Below are positions 34,335-42,287 of a DNA stretch of 64,000 nucleotides, one piece after another. The position numbers and the translations under genes are program-made. The first letter of the stretch is position 1, and each line of letters opens with the position of its first letter. Under the pieces are notes generated by a model that saw nothing but the letters and a program-made list of their open reading frames with translations, did not search any database and was not told the DNA's origin. Location: contig NZ_JAJBZM010000002.1 in NCBI RefSeq assembly GCF_020567375.1, positions 124,001-188,000 on the forward strand, read 5' to 3'. The stretch comes from Janibacter melonis. GTDB lineage: Bacteria > Actinomycetota > Actinomycetes > Actinomycetales > Dermatophilaceae.

Positions 34335-37300
34335 AGCTCATGCTCACCCTGCGAGGGTCGAACGACAAGGACGTCGACCTCGTCGCCACCGTCGACGGCC
34401 GCACGACCGTCGGTGACCTCGCCGAGCACCTCGTCCTGTCCGACCCGGACCGGCAGTCCGGCGGTGACTACTACGCGCGCTCCGACCTCGGCACGCACAC
34501 CCTCGCCCTCGTCGACGAGAACTACCGCGCGGTCGACCCCGGCACGACGGTCGCCGAGTCCGGTCTGCGCAGCGGCGTCCACGTCGCCGTCACCCGTCGC
34601 TCCAGCGGGTACGAGGACAAGGCCGCGCCGCTGGCGACCGCCGTCGTCGTCGGCGGCCCGGACGAAGGGAGGGAGTTCCCTCTCCAGCGCGGCACCTCCC
34701 ACGTCGGTCGCGGGCGCGACTGCGAGATCCAGGTCAACGACGGGTCGGTGAGCCGGCGGCACGCGAAGCTCCTCGTCGCCGACGTCGTCGAGGTCACCGA
34801 CCTCGGCTCGAGCAACGGCGTCGTCGTCGACGACGAGCGGATCGACCGCGCGATCCTGCGCGAGGGCGAGGCCTTCACCGTCGGCGACACGACGATCGAG
34901 ATCCGCCAGGCGCGCGCCGCCGCGGGCGTGACGATGGGTGACAGCGGCACCGTCGCCTTCTCCCGCAGCCCGCGGATCGCGCCGGTCTACCAGGGCCTCG
35001 TCTTCGAGGTCCCCGACCTGCCCGAGCGCGGCAAGCCCCAGCGCATGCCGCTGGCGATGATGCTCGTCCCGCTCTTCATGGGTGCGACGCTCTTCGCGGT
35101 CACCCGCAGCCCGTACACGATCATGTTCATGCTCATGATGCCGGCGATGATGATGGCCAACGCCTACGAGTCGCGGCGCCGCGTCCGCCTCGACTTCGAG
35201 GACGCGATGAACGACTTCCGCGAGGACATCGGCTACCTCGTCGAGGACATCGAGGCCGAGCTCGACCGCGAGCACGACATGCGCAGGCTCGAGCACCCCG
35301 CCGTCGCCGAGACCGGTGAGGCCGTGCGCCGGCACCACCCGCTCATGTGGACCCGGCGCCCCGGTGAGCCCGGGTACCTCGAGTACCGCCTCGGTCTCGG
35401 CGTGCGTCCCAGCCGCTCCGAGATCAAGTTGCCGAAGATGGGTCGGACCCGCGCGGAGGCCTGGCTCGAGGTCTCGCAGACGATGCAGGGCCTGGGCCAC
35501 GTCGCCGACGTGCCCGTCACCGCCCACCCGCTCATCGACGGTGCCATCGGCATCTCCGGCCCCCGTGACGAGGCGCTGGCGATGGCCCGCTCGCTCGTCG
35601 TGCAGACCGCGGCGCTGCACTCGCCGGCCGAGGTCGTCCTGTGCGCCCTCGCCTCGACGAAGTCCGCCCGCGACTGGGACTGGGTGAAGTGGCTGCCCCA
35701 CACCGCGTCGCCGCAGAGCCCGATCGACGCGCAGCACACGGCGAGCTCGGGCCCGGGCTGCTCGGCGCTCATGGAGCAGCTCGAGGGCTATGCGAGCCGC
35801 ACGATCGAGAAGGGCAAGCCGACGGGGGTCAACGTCGTCGTCCTCGTCGAGAACGACGCTCCCGTCGACCGGGCCCGCCTCGTCCAGCTCGCCGAGCGCG
35901 GCTGGCGCTCCGGGGTCGTCGTCGTGTGGGTCGCGCCCGTCACCGAGCAGCTGCCGGCGGCGTGCCGCACCTTCGTCGAGGTCGAGACCGGCGGTCGGGC
36001 CCGCGTCGGCTACGTCGCGCCCGCCGAGGTCGCCCAGGACGTCACCGCCGACGTGCTCTCCTACGAGCAGGCCGTCGTCGCCGCCCGCCGGCTGGCCCCC
36101 GTCACCGACTCCGGCGCGCTGTCCGAGGACGACTCGGACATCCCGCGCTCGGTCTCCTTCCTCGCCCTCGTCGGCACCGAGCTCGCGAGCTCGCAGATGG
36201 CCGTCATCGAGCGGTGGAACGAGAACCGCTCGATCCTCACCGGCCGGCACGCCCCAGCCACCCCGAGCCGCAAGCCGGGCTCCCTTCGCGCCGTCCTCGG
36301 CCAGAGCGCGCTCGGGACGTACAGCGTCGACCTGCGCACCGACGGGCCCCACGCCCTCGTCGGCGGCACGACCGGTGCCGGCAAGTCTGAGCTGCTCCAG
36401 GCCTGGATCCTCGGCATGGCCACCGCCCACAGCCCGCAGCGGGTGACCTTCCTGCTCGTCGACTACAAGGGCGGGTCGGCCTTCCGCGACTGCGTCAACC
36501 TGCCGCACACCGTCGGCATGGTCACCGACCTCTCGCCGCACCTCGTGCGGCGCGCGCTCGAGAGCCTGTCGGCCGAGCTGCACTACCGCGAGCACCTGCT
36601 CGCGCGCTTCAAGGCCAAGGATCTCGTCGAGCTCGAGCGGCGCGGCGAGGTCGAGGCCCCGCCGAGCCTCATCATCGTCGTCGACGAGTTCGCGGCCCTC
36701 GTCCAGGAGGTCCCGGACTTCGTCGACGGCGTCGTCAACATCGCCCAGCGCGGCCGCTCCCTCGGCATCCACCTCATCCTCGCCACCCAGCGCCCCGCGG
36801 GCGTCATCCGCGACAACCTGCGCGCGAACACCAACCTGCGCATGGCGCTGCGCATGGCCGACACCGACGACTCGACCGACGTCCTCGGCACGCCCGAGGC
36901 GGCGTACTTCGACCCGGGCCTGCCCGGTCGCGCGATGGCGAAGTCCGGCCCGGGGCGGCTCGTCCCCTTCCAGACCGGGTACGCCGGCGGGTGGACGAGC
37001 GACACCCCGCCGCCGCCGGACATGCTCGTCGAGACGCTGAGCTTCGGCGCCCCCGTGCGCTGGGAGCTGCCCGCGACGCCGAAGACGCAGGAGGACGACG
37101 AGCTCGGCCCCAACGACATCCAGCGCGTCGTCGAGGTCGTCGAGGCGGCCCGGGTCGAGGCCGAGATCCCGGTGCCCCGCAAGCCCTGGCTGCCCGAGCT
37201 CGAGCCCGTGTACGACCTCGCGAAGCTGCCGACCGACCGGCGCGACGACGAGCTCGTCATCGGCATCTCCGACAACCCCGCGCTGCAGTCGCAGCCGACG

Positions 37301-38722
37301 ATCTCCTTCCGCCCCGACGCCGAGGGCAACCTCGCCGTCTACGGCGCGTCCGGGTCGGGCAAGAGCGCCTTCCTGCGCACCATCGCCATCGCCGCCGGCT
37401 TCACGGTGCGCGGCGGGCCGTGCCACGTCTACGGGCTCGACTTCGGCAACCGCGGGCTGTCGATGCTCGAGACGCTGCCGCACGTCGGCAGCATCATCTC
37501 GGGTCAGGACGAGGAGCGCGTCAAGCGCCTCATCAACCACCTGCGCGAGGTCATCGAGGAGCGCGCCGTGCGCTACAGCAAGGCGAACGCCTCGACGATC
37601 ACCGCCTACCGCCAGCTCACCGGCCGGCACGACGAGCCGCGGATCTTCGTCCTCGTCGACGGTCTGACCTCCTTCCGCAGCGCCTACGAGTCGACCGGTG
37701 CGCTCATGAAGTGGCTCGACGCCTTCACCTCGCTGCTCGGCGACGGCCGGCCGGTCGGCGTGCACTTCGTGCTCTCCGTCGACGCGCGCAACGGCCTGCC
37801 CGTCTCGATGGGGTCCTCGGTGCAGTCGCGCTTCGTGCTGCGGATGGCGACGGAGGACGACTACTCCTTCCTCGGCGTCCCCGCCGACGTCCTCACCGCC
37901 GAGTCCGCTCCGGGGCGCGGCATCTTCAAGAAGCGCGAGGTCCAGGTGGCCGTCCTCGGCGGCACGCAGGACGCCTCGGAGCAGTCGCGGATGGTGCAGG
38001 GCTTCGCCGACGCGATGCGCAAGAGCGGCACGGCACCGGCGCCGGAGATCGAGTCGCTGCCGGAGGTCGTGCACGCGGCCGACCTGCCCCGGGTCGTCGA
38101 CGGCCTGCCCGTCCTCGGCATGGACTCCGAGCAGCTCGCGCCGTGCACCTTCGAGCCGCGCGGCGGCTTCGTCGTCACCGGTCCTCCCGGCAGCGGTCGC
38201 ACGACGACGCTCGTGCAGCTGCTGCGCTCGATCTGCGCTGCGGACCCGAGCACGGAGATCTACGTCGTCAGCCTGCGGCGCAACAGCGAGCTGCTCCACC
38301 TGCCCGAGGTCACCGGCACGGCGACGAAGGAGGAGGAGATCACCGCGCTGTCGGCGACCCTCAAGGAGAAGGCGCTCGCCGAGGGCGGGCCCCACGTCGT
38401 GCTCGTCCTCGAGAAGCTCGACGACCTCGCCCAGATGCCGTACCAGAACCCCCTCCAGGAGTGCGTCAAGCCGCTCGTCGACAATGACCACTTCGTCATC
38501 GCCGAGGCCGACCCGTCGGCCATGACGACGAGCATGGGTCTGCAGGGCCTGGTCAAGGGGTCGCGCTCGGGCATCGCGCTCGTCCCGGACGGGTCGGAGA
38601 GCTCGATGATCTTCAAGACGACTTTCCCGCCGCTGCAGCGCGTCTTCATGCCCGAGGGCCGCGGTGTCCTCGTGCGCCGCGGGCGTGCGCAGATCGTCCA
38701 GGTCGCGCTGCCGCAGCGCTGA
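34331..38722 (+). CDS. essC: FHA-FtsK/SpoIIIE type VII secretion ATPase (EssC/EccC-like)
   Basis: This 1463-residue membrane ATPase would power export of WXG100-type substrates. The N-terminus has a ubiquitin-like/FHA arrangement as in Firmicutes EssC, with a clear FHA motif near residue 124 (VGRGRDCEI, SRRHAKL, GSSNGV). Membrane helices cover about 237-277. Three FtsK-like ATPase domains follow: Walker A GGTTGAGKSE (about 677) with VVDEFAAL, GASGSGKSA (about 1004), and GPPGSGRTT (about 1283), where Arg replaces Lys. The ATG overlaps the upstream stop. No EccB, EccD, EccE, mycosin, EsaA, EssA or EssB gene is seen in the window. Confidence 0.92.
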   Translation: MKLMLTLRGSNDKDVDLVATVDGRTTVGDLAEHLVLSDPDRQSGGDYYARSDLGTHTLALVDENYRAVDPGTTVAESGLRSGVHVAVTRRSSGYEDKAAPLATAVVVGGPDEGREFPLQRGTSHVGRGRDCEIQVNDGSVSRRHAKLLVADVVEVTDLGSSNGVVVDDERIDRAILREGEAFTVGDTTIEIRQARAAAGVTMGDSGTVAFSRSPRIAPVYQGLVFEVPDLPERGKPQRMPLAMMLVPLFMGATLFAVTRSPYTIMFMLMMPAMMMANAYESRRRVRLDFEDAMNDFREDIGYLVEDIEAELDREHDMRRLEHPAVAETGEAVRRHHPLMWTRRPGEPGYLEYRLGLGVRPSRSEIKLPKMGRTRAEAWLEVSQTMQGLGHVADVPVTAHPLIDGAIGISGPRDEALAMARSLVVQTAALHSPAEVVLCALASTKSARDWDWVKWLPHTASPQSPIDAQHTASSGPGCSALMEQLEGYASRTIEKGKPTGVNVVVLVENDAPVDRARLVQLAERGWRSGVVVVWVAPVTEQLPAACRTFVEVETGGRARVGYVAPAEVAQDVTADVLSYEQAVVAARRLAPVTDSGALSEDDSDIPRSVSFLALVGTELASSQMAVIERWNENRSILTGRHAPATPSRKPGSLRAVLGQSALGTYSVDLRTDGPHALVGGTTGAGKSELLQAWILGMATAHSPQRVTFLLVDYKGGSAFRDCVNLPHTVGMVTDLSPHLVRRALESLSAELHYREHLLARFKAKDLVELERRGEVEAPPSLIIVVDEFAALVQEVPDFVDGVVNIAQRGRSLGIHLILATQRPAGVIRDNLRANTNLRMALRMADTDDSTDVLGTPEAAYFDPGLPGRAMAKSGPGRLVPFQTGYAGGWTSDTPPPPDMLVETLSFGAPVRWELPATPKTQEDDELGPNDIQRVVEVVEAARVEAEIPVPRKPWLPELEPVYDLAKLPTDRRDDELVIGISDNPALQSQPTISFRPDAEGNLAVYGASGSGKSAFLRTIAIAAGFTVRGGPCHVYGLDFGNRGLSMLETLPHVGSIISGQDEERVKRLINHLREVIEERAVRYSKANASTITAYRQLTGRHDEPRIFVLVDGLTSFRSAYESTGALMKWLDAFTSLLGDGRPVGVHFVLSVDARNGLPVSMGSSVQSRFVLRMATEDDYSFLGVPADVLTAESAPGRGIFKKREVQVAVLGGTQDASEQSRMVQGFADAMRKSGTAPAPEIESLPEVVHAADLPRVVDGLPVLGMDSEQLAPCTFEPRGGFVVTGPPGSGRTTTLVQLLRSICAADPSTEIYVVSLRRNSELLHLPEVTGTATKEEEITALSATLKEKALAEGGPHVVLVLEKLDDLAQMPYQNPLQECVKPLVDNDHFVIAEADPSAMTTSMGLQGLVKGSRSGIALVPDGSESSMIFKTTFPPLQRVFMPEGRGVLVRRGRAQIVQVALPQR

Positions 38723-38739
38723 GCAGACGCCCGGGACAG

Positions 38740-38783
38740 GGGGAGTGCTCCCCATGGTCCGGGCGCCTACCTCTTAGTAGGTT
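38740..38783 (+). promoter_or_regulatory. Type VII regulon element, copy B, with -10 box
   Basis: GGGGAGTGCTCCCC lies at 38740-38753. TAGGTT at 38778-38783 follows after exactly 24 nt (an overlapping TAGTAG begins at 38775). The first WXG100 gene of the pair starts 80 nt further on. The geometry is identical to copy A at 19709. Confidence 0.75.
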
Positions 38784-38862
38784 CGTCGCACACGGACCGC
38801 AGGGGCGAGAGCACGGCCGGTCCGGTGCACGAAAGCACATTTCTCGAGCAGGAGGATTCGAC

Positions 38863-39135
38863 ATGGCTTGGCTGGGTATGAACCTGGAGACGGTCTCGGG
38901 TGAGATCCCGAAGTGGAGCAGCCTCTCTGAGGAGGTGGGCTCGATCATCAACAACACGAACACGCAGGTGCAGGCGGCGAACGAGGCGTGGAACGGCACG
39001 GACTCGGATCAGTTCGTGGGTGACTGGAATGACAAGTACCGCCCGGCGCTGGAGCAGATCAAGCAGATGATCGATCAGCTGGTGGATCAGCTGACGCAGG
39101 ACGTGAACCAGCAGCGGGAGACCTCGGGGGCCTGA
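38863..39135 (+). CDS. WXG100 protein, first of pair 1 (EsxA-like)
   Basis: This 90-residue protein has the WXG100 helix-turn-helix with WNG in the turn (NEAWNGTDSDQFVGDW). It should form a hairpin and dimerise with its partner for export by the upstream ATPase. AGGAGG 7 nt before the ATG is a strong ribosome site. Codon choice (GCG, GGG, TCG, GAT) departs from the C-ending codons of the neighbouring operon. An identical copy is encoded at 40233. Confidence 0.93.
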   Translation: MAWLGMNLETVSGEIPKWSSLSEEVGSIINNTNTQVQAANEAWNGTDSDQFVGDWNDKYRPALEQIKQMIDQLVDQLTQDVNQQRETSGA

Positions 39136-39210
39136 CCCTTTCGGGTTGGTCGTCGCAGCGGTCTTTTCTGACGAGCTTTCTTTTTCTTCGACACGAGTAG
39201 GAGCAGTGCT

Positions 39211-39492
39211 ATGGGTGGGAATCTGACCGAGGGTATGGACACTGATCGGATCCGTGAGGTTGCGGGTCAGCTGCAGACGCAGGCGGGCAAGATCGGTGAG
39301 GTGCAGCAGAACGGGACCTCGCAGCAGGGGACGCTGGCGGAGAACTGGTTGGGGTCTGACTCGGAGGCGTTCGGGCAGGCGTGGCAGCAGGCGGCGAAGG
39401 CGTTGCAGCAGGCCTCGGATGCGATCACGGCGTACTCGAAGGCTGCGCTGGATCAGGCCACGCAGCAGGACGAGGCGTCCAAGGGTCGCTGA
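39211..39492 (+). CDS. WXG100 protein, second of pair 1 (EsxB-like)
   Basis: This 93-residue WXG100 protein has WLG in the turn (ENWLGSDSEAFGQAW) and a Gln/Ala-rich second helix. It is related to the N-terminus of the fusion protein at 19816 (shared GMDTxRIRE). TAGGAG lies 7 nt before the ATG. The 75-nt spacer after the first gene holds a T-rich run (39171-39189), odd for this GC-rich genome. An identical copy lies at 40581. Confidence 0.93.
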   Translation: MGGNLTEGMDTDRIREVAGQLQTQAGKIGEVQQNGTSQQGTLAENWLGSDSEAFGQAWQQAAKALQQASDAITAYSKAALDQATQQDEASKGR

Positions 39493-39512
39493 GGTCCTGG
39501 TTCGGGACGGCG

Positions 39513-39547
39513 CGAAGGGGTGGTGGCCAGTGGCCACCACCCCTTCG
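39513..39547 (+). terminator. Terminator after WXG100 pair 1
   Basis: Two 17-nt complementary arms (CGAAGGGGTGGTGGCCA and its reverse complement) flank a single G. The hairpin is 20 nt after the stop of the second WXG100 gene and is part of the duplicated block. Confidence 0.88.
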
Positions 39548-39551
39548 TCAT

Positions 39552-39810
39552 CCCCCGTCCGCGCCCTCGAAGCGAGTCACAGGGGCCACGAGTTTCTCGG
39601 GTCACCCGATAAACCCCCGCTCAGCATGAGTACCGGACTCGTGCGAAGTGGGGGTAAGTCATGCGAAGGGGGAGCGAGCCCCGCCCCGTCGCCGCCTCGA
39701 GGGCGCGAAGGGGGAGCGAGGCCTCCTCGTCACGGCCCCGGGGTGCGACGGGGGAGCGAGGGCGAAGGGGTGGTCAGGGCGCGCCTCGCCCTGCCCTAGG
39801 CTGGTGTGCC
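39552..39810. repeat. Gene-free stretch with three short direct repeats
   Basis: No gene is supported here. A 16-mer of the form GCGAAGGGGGAGCGAG occurs at 39663-39678 and 39705-39720, with a one-base variant at 39745-39760, spaced 40-42 bp. A TAGGCT -10-like box at 39797-39802 closes the stretch, 8 nt before the next ATG. Confidence 0.65.
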
Positions 39811-40032
39811 ATGGATCACGTCGTCGAGTCTGAGCTGGTCGCCAACGTCATCGCGGTGCACGTCGCGCCCGATCAGGACGTCGCGCAGGGCGACGAGCTC
39901 GTGCTGCTCGAGTCGATGAAGATGGAGATCCCCGTGCTCGCCGAGCACGCCGGCCGCGTGCGCTCGGTCAAGGTCGACGTCGGCGACGTCGTCCAGGAGG
40001 GCGAGACCCTCGTCGTCCTGTCCGTCGACTGA
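39811..40032 (+). CDS. Biotin/lipoyl-attachment carrier protein
   Basis: This is a stand-alone 73-residue biotinyl-type domain with the attachment lysine in ESMKMEIPV, the canonical MKM motif. Such small carriers normally serve acyl-CoA carboxylases, but no carboxylase subunit is nearby. A longer open frame exists upstream, but the domain begins at the ATG at 39811, 8 nt after a TAGGCT box, so the mRNA may be leaderless. The gene sits between the two identical WXG100 blocks and would be lost if they recombined. Confidence 0.88.
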   Translation: MDHVVESELVANVIAVHVAPDQDVAQGDELVLLESMKMEIPVLAEHAGRVRSVKVDVGDVVQEGETLVVLSVD

Positions 40033-40134
40033 CGGGCCGCACACCGGGCAGCGGTCGTCTGCCCCGTCCTCGCCCACCCTCGCTTACCCGTGAGAACCCC
40101 TGTGCCACAACGGGATTCGTCGTACCTCGCCGCG

Positions 40135-40178
40135 GGGGAGTCCTCCCCATTCTCAACCCGCCTCGTCCTGCCTAGTGT
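40135..40178 (+). promoter_or_regulatory. Type VII regulon element, copy C, with -10 box
   Basis: GGGGAGTCCTCCCC at 40135-40148, identical to copy A, is followed by ATT and, after exactly 24 nt, by TAGTGT (40173-40178). The second WXG100 pair starts 55 nt downstream. The element lies outside the duplicated 710-bp block, so it was kept or acquired independently. Confidence 0.75.
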
Positions 40179-40232
40179 TGTCACCAGTCGGGCGGGGAAG
40201 CCGCTCGAGCATCTCGAGCAGGAGGATTCGAC

Positions 40233-40505
40233 ATGGCTTGGCTGGGTATGAACCTGGAGACGGTCTCGGGTGAGATCCCGAAGTGGAGCAGCCTCTCTGA
40301 GGAGGTGGGCTCGATCATCAACAACACGAACACGCAGGTGCAGGCGGCGAACGAGGCGTGGAACGGCACGGACTCGGATCAGTTCGTGGGTGACTGGAAT
40401 GACAAGTACCGCCCGGCGCTGGAGCAGATCAAGCAGATGATCGATCAGCTGGTGGATCAGCTGACGCAGGACGTGAACCAGCAGCGGGAGACCTCGGGGG
40501 CCTGA
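40233..40505 (+). CDS. WXG100 protein, first of pair 2 (identical to 38863 gene)
   Basis: The 90-residue product is identical to that of the gene at 38863, including the WNG turn and the AGGAGG site. Complete nucleotide identity across coding and non-coding parts points to recent duplication or ongoing gene conversion. The copy raises gene dosage or allows separate promoter control. Confidence 0.93.
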   Translation: MAWLGMNLETVSGEIPKWSSLSEEVGSIINNTNTQVQAANEAWNGTDSDQFVGDWNDKYRPALEQIKQMIDQLVDQLTQDVNQQRETSGA

Positions 40506-40580
40506 CCCTTTCGGGTTGGTCGTCGCAGCGGTCTTTTCTGACGAGCTTTCTTTTTCTTCGACACGAGTAGGAGCAGTGCT

Positions 40581-40862
40581 ATGGGTGGGAATCTGACCGA
40601 GGGTATGGACACTGATCGGATCCGTGAGGTTGCGGGTCAGCTGCAGACGCAGGCGGGCAAGATCGGTGAGGTGCAGCAGAACGGGACCTCGCAGCAGGGG
40701 ACGCTGGCGGAGAACTGGTTGGGGTCTGACTCGGAGGCGTTCGGGCAGGCGTGGCAGCAGGCGGCGAAGGCGTTGCAGCAGGCCTCGGATGCGATCACGG
40801 CGTACTCGAAGGCTGCGCTGGATCAGGCCACGCAGCAGGACGAGGCGTCCAAGGGTCGCTGA
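40581..40862 (+). CDS. WXG100 protein, second of pair 2 (identical to 39211 gene)
   Basis: The 93-residue product is identical to that of the gene at 39211, with WLG in the turn. It should dimerise with either first-gene product. The T-rich spacer before it and the TAGGAG site are duplicated as well. Confidence 0.93.
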   Translation: MGGNLTEGMDTDRIREVAGQLQTQAGKIGEVQQNGTSQQGTLAENWLGSDSEAFGQAWQQAAKALQQASDAITAYSKAALDQATQQDEASKGR

Positions 40863-40882
40863 GGTCCTGGTTCGGGACGGCG

Positions 40883-40917
40883 CGAAGGGGTGGTGGCCAG
40901 TGGCCACCACCCCTTCG
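40883..40917 (+). terminator. Terminator after WXG100 pair 2
   Basis: This is the duplicate of the 17-bp hairpin at 39513-39547. Confidence 0.88.
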
Positions 40918-40949
40918 TCATGCGCGGGGAGCCGGGTCAGAGCGAGGCA

Positions 40950-40998
40950 CCGGTGGTCTCGAGGCTCGGGCGCTGGGCGCCCGTCGCACCTCGACCAT
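40950..40998. repeat. Palindromic intergenic repeat, type 2, isolated copy
   Basis: The copy begins GGTGGTCTCGAGGCTCGGGC and ends GTCGCACCTCGACCA, the same type 2 unit as in the repeat cluster before parA. It sits between the second WXG100 terminator and the ino1 3-prime region. Confidence 0.8.
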
Positions 40999-41031
40999 CG
41001 ATGTCACCGCTGCGGTTCAGCGATCAGCGAG

Positions 41032-41160
41032 GTCGCCGACCACCCTCCTCCGCTGCGGCTCAGCGCTCCTGCCATCTGAGGAGCGCTGAGTCCTCGCTCC
41101 TCCGGGCGGGCGGCTCCTTCGTCGCCGACCACCCTCCTCCGCTCGTCTCTCAGCGCTCCT
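41032..41160. repeat. Imperfect duplication of the ino1 3-prime end with terminator-like hairpin
   Basis: The 23-mer beginning GTCGCCGACCACCCTCC occurs at 41032-41054 and 41121-41143, each followed within a few bases by CTCAGCGCTCCT, which in the second copy is the ino1 stop region. Between them CAGCGCTCCT and its complement form a 10-bp stem (41061-41088), a plausible ino1 terminator on the minus strand. Confidence 0.7.
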
Positions 41161-42241
41161 CGGTGCCCGCGATGAAGGCCTCGAGCTTCGCGCGGCCCTC
41201 GGTGTCCTCGCGCTGCTCGGGCGGGGACTTCATGAGGTAGGAGCTCGCGGAGAGCAGGGCGCCGCCGATGCCGCGGTCCTTGGCGATCTTCGCCGCACGG
41301 ATCGCGTCGATGATGATGCCGGCGCTGTTGGGGGAGTCCCACACCTCGAGCTTGTACTCGAGGTTGAGCGGGACGTCGCCGAAGGCGCGACCCTCGAGGC
41401 GCACGTAGGCCCACTTGCGGTCGTCGAGCCACGCGACGTAGTCCGACGGGCCGATGTGGACGTTCTTGTCGTCGATCTTGCCGGCGAGCGGGCCCTCGAG
41501 GTTGCTCGTCACGGCCTGGGTCTTGGAGACCTTCTTGGACTCCAGGCGCTCGCGCTCGAGCATGTTCTTGAAGTCCATGTTGCCGCCGACGTTGAGCTGG
41601 TAGGTGCGGTCGAGGACGACACCACGCTGCTCGAAGAGCTTGGCCATGACGCGGTGCGTGATCGTCGCGCCGACCTGGCTCTTGATGTCGTCGCCGATGA
41701 CCGGCACGCCCGCGGCCTCGAACTTCGCCGACCACTCCGGGTCGGAGGCGATGAAGACCGGCAGCGCGTTGACGAAGGCGACGCCCGCGTCGATGGCGCA
41801 CTGCGCGTAGAACTTGTCGGCCTGCTCCGAGCCCACCGGCAGGTAGGAGACGAGCACGTCGACCTCGCGGTCCTTGAGGACCTGGACGACGTCGACGGGC
41901 TCGGCCGGCGACTCGTCGATCGTCATCGCGTAGTACTTGCCGATGCCGTCGAGGGTGTGGCCGCGCTGGACCTCGACACCGCTCGTGGGCACGTCGGCGA
42001 TCTTGATGGTGTTGTTCTCGCTGGCGCCGATCGCCTCGGCGAGGTCCTTGCCGACCTTCTTGTCGTCGACGTCGAAGGCGGCGACGAACTCGACGTCGCT
42101 CACGTGGTACTCGCCGAACTGGACGTGCATGAGGCCGGGGACGTGACCGTCCGCGGGCGCGTCCTTGTAGTACTCGACACCCTGGACCAGCGAGCTGGCG
42201 CAGTTGCCGACGCCGACGATCGCGACGCGGATGGAACTCAT
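41150..42241 (-). CDS. ino1: Inositol-3-phosphate synthase
   Basis: This enzyme converts glucose-6-phosphate to inositol-3-phosphate, the first step to inositol, phosphatidylinositol and mycothiol in actinobacteria. The 363-residue protein has the NAD-binding start [16 protein letters not shown], the [12 protein letters not shown] core and the C-terminal [13 protein letters not shown] typical of prokaryotic short forms. The ATG complementary to 42239-42241 is chosen; the frame is open upstream. It lies 46 nt downstream of the padR gene on the same strand, a conserved pairing in actinobacteria. Mycothiol supply links it loosely to the thioredoxin genes of the window. Confidence 0.95.
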   Translation of the reverse strand: MSSIRVAIVGVGNCASSLVQGVEYYKDAPADGHVPGLMHVQFGEYHVSDVEFVAAFDVDDKKVGKDLAEAIGASENNTIKIADVPTSGVEVQRGHTLDGIGKYYAMTIDESPAEPVDVVQVLKDREVDVLVSYLPVGSEQADKFYAQCAIDAGVAFVNALPVFIASDPEWSAKFEAAGVPVIGDDIKSQVGATITHRVMAKLFEQRGVVLDRTYQLNVGGNMDFKNMLERERLESKKVSKTQAVTSNLEGPLAGKIDDKNVHIGPSDYVAWLDDRKWAYVRLEGRAFGDVPLNLEYKLEVWDSPNSAGIIIDAIRAAKIAKDRGIGGALLSASSYLMKSPPEQREDTEGRAKLEAFIAGTEER

Positions 42242-42287
42242 GTGGTGCTCCTCGGTTGTGGTGATGGTGGTCGAAGGGGGACGAGGG

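Larger units (their letters stand above)
38842..39551. repeat. 710-bp perfect direct repeat, copy 1 (WXG100 pair)
   Basis: The sequence from TCTCGAGCAGGAGG (38842) to the base after the terminator hairpin (39551) is repeated at 40212-40921, offset 1370 bp, with no difference I could find. It contains both WXG100 genes, their leader and their terminator, but not the promoter, which differs apart from the regulon element. Confidence 0.93.
40212..40921. repeat. 710-bp perfect direct repeat, copy 2 (WXG100 pair)
   Basis: This is the second copy of the block described at 38842. Flanking sequences differ on both sides. The terminator hairpin is duplicated at 40883-40917. Confidence 0.93.

Noticed and set aside
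33461-38755. A minus-strand open frame of 1764 codons opposite the secretion ATPase
   Set aside because: It is antisense to a gene with clear FtsK and FHA motifs. High GC at third positions keeps the opposite frame open, and its translation is low-complexity with no recognisable domain.
39661-39810. Extended start for the biotinyl-carrier gene
   Set aside because: The extension is encoded by short direct repeats and Arg/Ser-rich noise; the carrier domain and a -10 box point to 39811.
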